Shown: positions 1-4,996 of the stretch, in pieces | Numbering within the stretch: the first letter of the stretch is position 1 | Layout: the number at the start of each line of letters is the position of its first letter | Assembly: GCA_030535715.1 (NCBI GenBank) | Contig: JAUNRL010000006.1 | Location: forward strand, 1-7,218 | Length of the DNA: 7,218 nucleotides | Source of the DNA: Bacillota bacterium | GTDB taxonomy: Bacteria; Bacillota; Clostridia; Peptostreptococcales; Anaerovoracaceae | Direction of reading: 5' to 3' | Program-made: the position numbers and the translations under genes | The notes under the pieces: generated by a model | Database searches by the model: none | Told to the model about the DNA's origin: nothing | The model's input: only the letters and a program-made list of their open reading frames with translations

Positions 1-38
1 TCACCGGTCGTTGCGTTAAGACGATAGATTGCCGGTGA
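1..38. repeat. inverted repeat, copy 1 (TCACCGG...CCGGTGA)
   Basis: TCACCGG (1-7) is the exact reverse complement of CCGGTGA (32-38). T8 and G31 could add a wobble pair. The A-run at 38-43 follows the right arm. The element starts at the first base of the window, so it may extend further left. No T-run follows on the + strand, so it is not a typical rho-independent terminator for an upstream + strand gene. Confidence 0.5.
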
Positions 39-71
39 AAAAACGCATGACTGATTTCCCTTGGATCCTTT

Positions 72-114
72 TCTTCATCGGGGAAAAAATGATGAAGCTA
101 TTGACCGATGAAGA
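72..114 (+). promoter_or_regulatory. hairpin with two competing 3' arms
   Basis: TCTTCATCGG (72-81) pairs perfectly over 10 bp with CCGATGAAGA (105-114). The same 5' arm can instead pair over 7 bp (CTTCATC 73-79) with an earlier GATGAAG copy at 91-97. The two pairings exclude each other. The SD-like GGGGA (80-84) and the start codons of the possible leader peptide (89 and 92) lie in or beside the competing helices, so the choice of fold would change access to that start. The pairing is read directly from the sequence; a switching role is inference. Confidence 0.35.
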
Positions 115-178
115 GGGCAGAATGCCCCCTGATTGTAGTTGTTGCATGACGGATCTGCTCACCGGTAAAGAAAGATAA
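89..178 (+). CDS. possible 29-aa leader peptide upstream of metF
   Basis: This is a short open frame with tandem ATG codons (89 and 92) behind a GGGGA at 80-84. It ends at TAA 176-178, about 95 nt before metF. The peptide has four Met (residues 1, 2, 12, 20) and three Cys, with the run Cys-Ser-Cys-Cys-Met at residues 16-20. That is dense in sulfur amino acids for so short a peptide, which fits a leader that senses charged Met or Cys tRNA. Its last codons form the left arm of the inverted repeat at 159-195, so a ribosome finishing this frame would block that hairpin. No family is recognised. A frame this short can arise by chance, and no conservation evidence is available here. Confidence 0.28.
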   Translation: MMKLLTDEEGRMPPDCSCCMTDLLTGKER

Positions 179-195
179 AACCATGTGGTCGGTGA
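159..195. repeat. inverted repeat, copy 2 (TCACCG...CGGTGA)
   Basis: TCACCG (159-164) pairs with CGGTGA (190-195), and two further G-T wobbles are possible inside (165 with 189, 166 with 188). Its arms match copy 1: TCACCGGT occurs at 1-8 and 159-166, and G(C/T)CGGTGAAAA at 31-41 and 188-198. The overall lengths are nearly equal (37 versus 38 nt), while the interiors are unrelated. The left arm overlaps the end of the possible leader peptide. Confidence 0.45.
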
Positions 196-273
196 AAAGC
201 TCGTTGGCAGGAGGCCGCGGCGAGTGTAGAATGAAAAATAAGAAGAGAAGGGGAAGAAAAGAGGAACGGTGAA

Positions 274-1197
274 ATGAGGATTCCCGAACTGTACAGAGAG
301 AAAAAGCCGGTGTTTTCCCTGGAGGTGTTTCCGCCGAAGAGGAAGACCAACCGGGAGTCCATTTACAAGGCAGTGAAAAAGCTGGCCGGGTGCCGGCCGG
401 ACTTTATCAGCGTGACCTATGGCGCGGGAGGGAATATCGCGGACAATTCCACCTGCGAAATCGCCTCCAGCATCAAGCGGGATTTCGGAATAGAAACGGT
501 GGCCCATCTGACCTGCGTGAATTCCACAAGGGAGGACGTGAAGGAGATGATCGGCCGGTTCGCGGAAGCGGAGATCGAGAATGTGATGGCTCTGCGGGGG
601 GATATCGTCCCCGGAGAGAACATCAGGCGGGAGTACCGGCACGCCAATGAACTGGCCATAGAGATCCAGAGGATGTGCAACGATCAGCTGCAGATCCTGG
701 GTGCCTGCTACCCGGAGGGGCATTACCAGAGCGAATCCCTGGACAGCGATATCCAGAATCTGAAGTACAAGATCGGCGCTGGTGTGCAGGTGCTGATCAG
801 CCAGTTGTTCTTTGATAATGACGCGTTCTATGATTTTCTGGACCGGGCGAGAGGGGCGGGCATCAATGTGCCGATTTCCGCGGGCATCATGCCCATTGTC
901 AAGTCCAGTCAGATCGAGAAGACGGTGCAGTTGTCCGGGGCCAGTCTGCCCCATGAATTCACCGCCATGATCGGGCGGTGCGAGCACGATCCCGAGGGGT
1001 TGTACGAGGCCGGCATTGCCTTTGCGGTGAAGCAGATTCGGGATCTGATCGAACACGGAGTGGACGGAGTGCACCTGTATACCATGAACGATCCGAATGT
1101 AGCCATCCGGGTTTGGGACGGGGTAAAGGATCTGTTGTCGATGAACTGCATTGAAGGGTTTACAGAAGTGATCAGGGCTAAGGCAAAGGGAATGTAG
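274..1197 (+). CDS. metF: 5,10-methylenetetrahydrofolate reductase
   Basis: This cytoplasmic flavoenzyme reduces 5,10-methylene-THF to 5-methyl-THF, the methyl donor for the methionine synthase encoded downstream. The 307 residues are close to the usual bacterial MetF length and form a single TIM-barrel domain. Family motifs appear in order: SLEVFPPK with the catalytic Glu at 17, SVTYGAGG at 46-53, AHLTC at 77-81, ALRGD at 106-110 with the flavin/folate-contacting Asp110, CYPEGH at 145-150, SQLFFD at 176-181, SAGIMPI at 202-208 and HLYTMN at 267-272. The ATG at 274 follows GAGG (261-264) at 9 nt, and an in-frame TGA at 232 with no start codon between leaves no longer alternative. No metV-like partner gene is seen beside it. 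It is separated from the metH unit by 212 nt containing promoter-like sites, so the two are probably transcribed separately. The identification is firm. Confidence 0.96.
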   Translation: MRIPELYREKKPVFSLEVFPPKRKTNRESIYKAVKKLAGCRPDFISVTYGAGGNIADNSTCEIASSIKRDFGIETVAHLTCVNSTREDVKEMIGRFAEAEIENVMALRGDIVPGENIRREYRHANELAIEIQRMCNDQLQILGACYPEGHYQSESLDSDIQNLKYKIGAGVQVLISQLFFDNDAFYDFLDRARGAGINVPISAGIMPIVKSSQIEKTVQLSGASLPHEFTAMIGRCEHDPEGLYEAGIAFAVKQIRDLIEHGVDGVHLYTMNDPNVAIRVWDGVKDLLSMNCIEGFTEVIRAKAKGM

Positions 1198-1203
1198 CAC
1201 TAC

Positions 1204-1247
1204 AGGCCTGAATGCCTTTGAAGCCCATGAAGACGGCGATGATCGCC
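1204..1247 (+). terminator. weak hairpins after metF, possible terminator region
   Basis: Just after the metF stop there is a short AGGC/GCCT stem (1204-1207 with 1214-1217) followed by only TTT, then a tighter GGCGA-TGA-TCGCC hairpin (1235-1247) with no T-run behind it. Neither is a good rho-independent terminator. They are the only candidates between metF and the next promoter-like sites. Confidence 0.2.
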
Positions 1248-1312
1248 ACCAGCCATTTCGTGATGTTCGACACTCTCCCGTTCTGTCCCGGGATGATTCT
1301 ATACTATTCCAT

Positions 1313-1340
1313 TTGACAGTTCTCCTGCCTACGCTATGAA
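1313..1340 (+). promoter_or_regulatory. probable sigma-A promoter for the hutG remnant-metH unit
   Basis: A perfect -35 TTGACA (1313-1318) is followed after 16 nt by TATGAA (1335-1340), a 4/6 match to the -10 consensus, in a locally AT-rich stretch. It faces the hutG remnant and metH, and no other good start for the metH transcript is visible before 1950. The resulting leader to 1410 would be about 60 nt. Confidence 0.5.
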
Positions 1341-1367
1341 TAAAGCATAACATTAAACGGAGAATGA

Positions 1368-1376
1368 TGGTATACT
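1368..1376 (+). promoter_or_regulatory. extended -10 element, possible second promoter
   Basis: TGG-TATACT fits an extended -10 (TGn plus a 5/6 match to TATAAT). The -35 position has no good match, so it would depend on the TGn element. It would start RNA near 1383, only about 27 nt before the GTG at 1410. Confidence 0.35.
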
Positions 1377-1409
1377 ACAAACAGTAATTGACGGACGGAG
1401 AAACTGGAG

Positions 1410-1945
1410 GTGCTGAAAAACCATGTGAGCGCCATGGAGGAAGGACAGGAAATTCTTGCCCGGGCGATGGAACGGATTCTGCAGCTGAATCTGTTTCCGA
1501 TCATTCTGAGCGGCGGGCATGAGGCCACCCTCGGGTACTTTCAGGGCCAGCGCCGGTTCCGGACGGACAAAGGCAATCCTTCGGACATCGGCATTATTAA
1601 CTTCGATGCCCACTTCGATCTGCGGTCCTATGACAAGGGGAGTTCGTCGGGCTCCATGTTCCACCAGATCGCGGACATCTGCATCGACGTGTTTTCCTCG
1701 GCCTTCGCTCCCGGGGTCAGCGCGACCCAGTCCATTGGACGGGATCCCGAGGTGGTGCTGCCGGTGATCAAGCACATCATCCGTTTCAGCAGGATCATCG
1801 GCTTTGATATCTGCGAGATTTCCCCCGGTTCGATCAGGATGATACGACGGCGAGCCTGGGCGCGGTGACCATCTTTTCGGTGGTCAACACCATCTGCAAG
1901 CTGAAAGGACTGGGAGTCAATACCGAGGCGGATTTTTACGGGTAA
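1410..1945 (+). pseudogene. formimidoylglutamase (HutG-like) remnant: truncated, internally deleted, frameshifted
   Basis: Intact HutG-type enzymes of the arginase/ureohydrolase superfamily hydrolyse N-formimidoyl-glutamate to glutamate and formamide using two Mn ions. About 178 residues of a usual 310-320 remain. Recognisable blocks are SGGHE (metal-binding His), NFDAHFDLR (metal ligands), SSGSMFHQIAD, then directly DVFSSAFAPGVSA. Roughly 70-90 residues normally lie between the last two blocks, and the first Asp of the family's DxD metal motif is lost at that join (Cys-Ile-Asp-Val). The N-terminal ~100 residues are absent. At a five-C run (1822-1826) the frame breaks: the original frame stops at 1868, but one extra C would restore SPRFDQDDTTASLGA and carry the frame to TAA 1943-1945. 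GGAG (1397-1400) precedes GTG 1410 at 9 nt, so the fragment may still be translated. It should be inactive as an ureohydrolase even if the frameshift is a sequencing error. Confidence 0.85.
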
Positions 1946-1949
1946 ACAT

Positions 1950-4412
1950 ATGATTGATTTCAAGAAGAAAACCTGGATTCTGGACGGCGCCATGGGTACC
2001 ATGCTGCAGCGGGCGGGTATGCCCTCGGGATACGATCAGAATGATTACCTGCTGGAGCATCCGGAGGTGGTGGAGGACATCCACCGCCGGTACGTTCAGG
2101 CCGGTGCGGATATCATTTATTCGCCGACCTTCACCATGAACCGCCAGCGGCAGAGGCAGCGGGCCGGCCGTGTGGAGGAGGACATCCGCCGGCTGATGGC
2201 GCCGGCGAAAGCGGTGCGGGAAGAAGCCACTGCCGCAGGCAGAGAAATCCTCGTGGCGCTGGATATGGGGCCCCTGGGGGAAATGCTGGAACCTATGGGA
2301 GCGCTGAGCTTCGAGGAGGCCTATGAAGCCTATGCGGTTCTGGCGCGCGCCGGCGCGGCGGAAGGCGCCAACCTGATTGCCATCGAGACCATGACCGATC
2401 TCTACGAGGTGAAGGCGGCGGTGCTGGCGGCGAAGGAAAACAGCAGCCTGCCGGTCATCGTATCCATGTCCTTCGATGAGGACGGGCGAACCTTCACGGG
2501 CACCAGCCTGGAGGTCATGGCGGTGACCCTGGAGGGACTGGGCGTGGATGCCATGGGTATCAACTGCTCCCTAGGCCCGGCCCAGATTCTGCCTCTGATC
2601 CGGAAACTGATGATCTTCACCGATCTGCCGGTGTTTGCCAAGCCCAACGCAGGCCTTCCGGATCCGACCACAGGTGAGTACGACATCACCTGCGGGCAGT
2701 TTGTGGAGTATATGCGGCAGTATATCGCGGTCGGCACCGACATGGTGGGCGGCTGCTGCGGCACTGATCCGGATTACATCCGAGGCGTGGCGGAGGCGGC
2801 GCGTGAGGCTGACAGACCGGCGGCCGCAGAAGCGGGTGGGACAAGCGTGGCCGAAGAGGCCGGATCGGCGGCGCCGAAGCTGACCAGCCGCAGCCGGGTG
2901 GTCACCGTCGATCACGTGACCGTCATCGGTGAGCGGCTGAATCCCACGGGCAAAAAGCGCATGAAGCAGGCGCTGCTGGAGGGGGATTTTGATTATGTCC
3001 TCGGCCAGGCCATCGATCAGGCGGAAGTCGGTGCAGAAATTCTGGACGTGAATGTGGGCGTTCCCGGACTGGACGAAGCGACGGTTCTGCCGAAGCTGAT
3101 CAAACGGCTGCAGGCCGTTACGGATCTGCCGCTGCAGATTGATTCATCCAATCCGGCAGCCATCGAGGCGGCCCTGCGGATCTGCAACGGCAAGCCTGTC
3201 GTCAACTCCGTCAACGGAGAAAAAAAGAGCATGGAAGCGGTTCTGCCGCTGGTGAAAAAATACGGCGCGGCGGTCATCGCGCTGACCCTGGATGAGAAGG
3301 GGATTCCCGAGAGCGCAGAGGAGCGCTTCGCCATCGTGGAGCGGATTGTGAACCGGGCGGAGGAGTACGGCATTCCCCGGCAGGATGTGATCGTAGATTG
3401 TCTGACTCTGACGGTGTCCGCCCAGCAGGAAGCGGTGAACGAGACCCTGAAGGCCGTGCGGATGGTCAAGGAGAAGCTGGGGCTGGTGACGGCTCTGGGC
3501 GTTTCCAACGTCAGTTTCGGCCTGCCGCTGCGGCCTCTGATCAACCGGACCTTCCTGATTATGGCCATGGAAAACGGACTGGATCTGCCCATCATCAATC
3601 CCAACGATGAGGACATGATGGCGTCGATCTATGCATTCAACGTGCTGAAGAACGCGGACGAAACAGCCGCTGCCTACATCGGTCGTTACGGCGGCATGAC
3701 CATGGGAACGGGTATCGGCGGCCGGCCGGCGCTGGAGGGCGCGCAGCCCGGCATGGCGTCGGTTTCAGCCCAGGCTGCACCGATGGCGCAGCACGATCTC
3801 TTCCGCGAGGTCCGCACGGGTATGGAAGGGGAAACCGTGATGGCGGTGAAGGAACTGCTGCAGACGGAGGATGAGATGACCGTCGTGAACCAGTACCTGA
3901 TTCCGGCGCTGGATCAGGTGGGCAGGGCCTTCGAGGGAGGGACCCTGTTTCTGCCCCAGATGCTGCAGGCGGCCGCGGCCGCCCAAGCGGGATTCGAGGT
4001 CATCCGGGTGCGGATGGCCGAATGGGACAGACCGGAGGCGAAACTGGGGGATGTAGTCATCGCCACCGTACAGGGGGACGTTCACGACATCGGCAAGAAC
4101 ATCGTGAAGGTGATCATGGACAATTACGGCTACCGCATGATCGATCTGGGGCGGAATGTGCCGGTGGAGGAGATCGTCCGTGCGGTGAAGGAAAAGGAGA
4201 TCCGCCTGGTGGGTCTGTCCGCGCTGATGACCACAACGCTGAAGAGCATGGAAGAGACCATCGCGGCTCTCCGGGCAGAGGCGCCGGCATGCCGCGTTAT
4301 GGTGGGCGGTGCGGTGCTGACCGAGGATTACGCCAGGGCCATTGGAGCGGACTATTACTGCAGCGACGCCATGAAATCGGTAGAAGCGGCACAGGAGGTA
4401 TTTGGCAAATGA
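1950..4412 (+). CDS. metH: cobalamin-dependent methionine synthase, short form without activation domain
   Basis: This cytoplasmic enzyme transfers the methyl group of 5-methyl-THF, made by MetF, through cobalamin to homocysteine, giving methionine and THF. The 820 residues form four modules: the homocysteine/zinc barrel (about 1-285; DGAMGTMLQ at 12-20, zinc ligands Cys206, Cys269 and Cys270), an Ala/Glu-rich linker (about 285-315), the pterin-binding barrel (about 320-580; IGERLNPTGKK from 326, Asp366 and Asn368 in DVNVG, then QIDSS), a helical B12 cap (about 600-690) and the B12 Rossmann domain with DxHxxG (Asp710, His712, Gly715; His712 is the cobalt ligand). It ends there, lacking the ~300-residue AdoMet-dependent reactivation domain of E. 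coli MetH; this short form is known in other Firmicutes and Thermotoga. ATG 1950 gives the expected N-terminus but has only a weak GGG (1940-1942) as SD and sits 4 nt after the hutG remnant's ancestral stop. Confidence 0.95.
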   Translation: MIDFKKKTWILDGAMGTMLQRAGMPSGYDQNDYLLEHPEVVEDIHRRYVQAGADIIYSPTFTMNRQRQRQRAGRVEEDIRRLMAPAKAVREEATAAGREILVALDMGPLGEMLEPMGALSFEEAYEAYAVLARAGAAEGANLIAIETMTDLYEVKAAVLAAKENSSLPVIVSMSFDEDGRTFTGTSLEVMAVTLEGLGVDAMGINCSLGPAQILPLIRKLMIFTDLPVFAKPNAGLPDPTTGEYDITCGQFVEYMRQYIAVGTDMVGGCCGTDPDYIRGVAEAAREADRPAAAEAGGTSVAEEAGSAAPKLTSRSRVVTVDHVTVIGERLNPTGKKRMKQALLEGDFDYVLGQAIDQAEVGAEILDVNVGVPGLDEATVLPKLIKRLQAVTDLPLQIDSSNPAAIEAALRICNGKPVVNSVNGEKKSMEAVLPLVKKYGAAVIALTLDEKGIPESAEERFAIVERIVNRAEEYGIPRQDVIVDCLTLTVSAQQEAVNETLKAVRMVKEKLGLVTALGVSNVSFGLPLRPLINRTFLIMAMENGLDLPIINPNDEDMMASIYAFNVLKNADETAAAYIGRYGGMTMGTGIGGRPALEGAQPGMASVSAQAAPMAQHDLFREVRTGMEGETVMAVKELLQTEDEMTVVNQYLIPALDQVGRAFEGGTLFLPQMLQAAAAAQAGFEVIRVRMAEWDRPEAKLGDVVIATVQGDVHDIGKNIVKVIMDNYGYRMIDLGRNVPVEEIVRAVKEKEIRLVGLSALMTTTLKSMEETIAALRAEAPACRVMVGGAVLTEDYARAIGADYYCSDAMKSVEAAQEVFGK

Positions 4413-4870
4413 ACGGATTCAGAGACTGGATGAGAAGGGTCATGATCGGAAGATATGGCAACGACGAGTTCAACCGTTTCCTGCTGATCGCAGCGGCGGT
4501 GCTGATCGTCATCGGCATCTTCATGCCCCGTCACTGGCTGAATGTCGTGGTGGTGATCATTCTCTGCCTGGTGTATGCGCGGATGTTTTCCCGGAATATT
4601 CCCAGGCGGCAGGAAGAGAACAGGAAATATATGGAAATGAAAGGCCGGTTTACCGGCGGACAGAGCGGTGTGGGAACCGGCGGACGCCCGGAGCAGGGGG
4701 CGGGAGCTTCCGCTGCCCGGCAGGCCGGCTTCCGAAAGAAGGACGCCGATGAGGGTAAACGCATTTTCATCTGTCCCTACTGCAAGAGCAGCCTGAAGGT
4801 GCCCGTGGGCGCGGGAAAGATCCGGATCACCTGCCCCCACTGCGGCCGGAGTTTCGAGGAGAACGTATAG
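4409..4870 (+). CDS. two-TM membrane protein with C-terminal zinc ribbon, function unknown
   Basis: The 153-residue protein starts at ATG 4409, overlapping the metH stop (ATGA), with a perfect AGGAGG at 4393-4398, so it is translated with metH. It has a basic, aromatic N-terminus (1-23), two hydrophobic segments (about 24-39 and 44-60) joined by a tight MPRHW turn, a charged helix (61-80), a flexible Gly/Gln/Ala-rich linker (about 81-108), and a zinc ribbon with Cys122-x2-Cys125 and Cys142-x2-Cys145 spaced by VPVGAGKIRIT. Both termini are probably cytoplasmic. From memory, similar small proteins are common in Lachnospiraceae-like Clostridia, usually annotated as hypothetical or zinc-ribbon protein. 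The open frame reaches back to 4022 inside metH, but the start at 4409 has the SD and the right architecture. A role in MetH function is suggested only by coupling and is unproven. Confidence 0.85.
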   Translation: MNGFRDWMRRVMIGRYGNDEFNRFLLIAAAVLIVIGIFMPRHWLNVVVVIILCLVYARMFSRNIPRRQEENRKYMEMKGRFTGGQSGVGTGGRPEQGAGASAARQAGFRKKDADEGKRIFICPYCKSSLKVPVGAGKIRITCPHCGRSFEENV

Positions 4871-4931
4871 GAAAGAACGGCAGCCCGGCCGCGTCAGACG
4901 GCGAGGGATCCGCAGTCCCTGCAGGGGCGCG

Positions 4932-4961
4932 TTGACAGGGTTGCTTTTGCGGAAGTATACT
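4932..4961 (+). promoter_or_regulatory. sigma-A promoter of glnA
   Basis: A perfect -35 TTGACA (4932-4937), an 18-nt spacer and TATACT (4956-4961, 5/6 match) put the RNA start near 4968, about 29 nt before the glnA ATG. I see no GlnR/TnrA-type box (TGTnA-N7-TnACA) around it. An AGGGA/TCCCT stem (4904-4908 with 4916-4920) lies upstream but has no T-run, so it is not an evident terminator for the metH unit. Confidence 0.7.
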
Positions 4962-4963
4962 GA

Positions 4964-4973
4964 CCTTTAAAGG
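4964..4973. promoter_or_regulatory. 10-bp palindrome at the glnA transcription start
   Basis: CCTTTAAAGG is a perfect palindrome lying 2 nt after the -10 box and covering the predicted start of transcription. That is a position where a repressor dimer could act. A palindrome this short can also occur by chance, and I do not recognise it as the site of a named regulator. Confidence 0.25.
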
Positions 4974-4996
4974 GAGAACGAAAAAGGAGAAAAACC

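Larger units (their letters stand above)
1..273 (+). promoter_or_regulatory. structured 5' leader region of metF
   Basis: These 273 nt hold no convincing conventional gene but much local structure, listed separately: inverted repeats at 1-38 and 159-195, a hairpin at 72-114, a small GGGCA/TGCCC hairpin (115-119 with 123-127, loop GAA), a hairpin at 199-225 (CTCG 200-203 with CGAG 221-224; GGC 206-208 with GCC 214-216) whose loop is AGGAG, and a nearly all-purine tract (227-273) that ends in the metF ribosome binding site. I compared it by eye with the conserved cores of the SAM-I, SAM-IV, cobalamin, THF and T-box elements and did not recognise any. No good sigma-A promoter is visible here, so the transcript may start upstream of the window. 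Calling it regulatory is inference from its structure and its position before a methionine-pathway gene. Confidence 0.4.

Noticed and set aside
231..272. A 13-codon basic frame ending 1 nt before metF
   Set aside because: It is a by-product of the purine tract, with no SD at a proper distance and no feature beyond its basic composition.
1..273. A known SAM, cobalamin, THF or T-box riboswitch before metF
   Set aside because: None of the conserved core strings of these classes was found by eye. A covariance-model scan would settle it.
16..1353. A 445-codon open frame on the minus strand covering metF and both flanks
   Set aside because: It lies antisense to the clear metF gene. Its residues are a mirror of metF codons with no recognisable domain, and long antisense frames are common opposite GC-rich genes.
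2799..2900. Ala/Glu/Arg-rich low-complexity stretch in metH as a sign of insertion or fusion
   Set aside because: It lies exactly between the homocysteine and pterin barrels, where MetH proteins carry a variable linker.
4022..4408. Upstream extension of the zinc-ribbon frame inside metH
   Set aside because: The frame is open there, but the sequence is the B12 domain of metH read out of frame. A perfect SD and the correct membrane architecture favour the start at 4409.
4904..4920. AGGGA/TCCCT hairpin as terminator of the metH unit
   Set aside because: There is only a 5-bp stem and no T-run after it, and it lies directly ahead of the glnA promoter.
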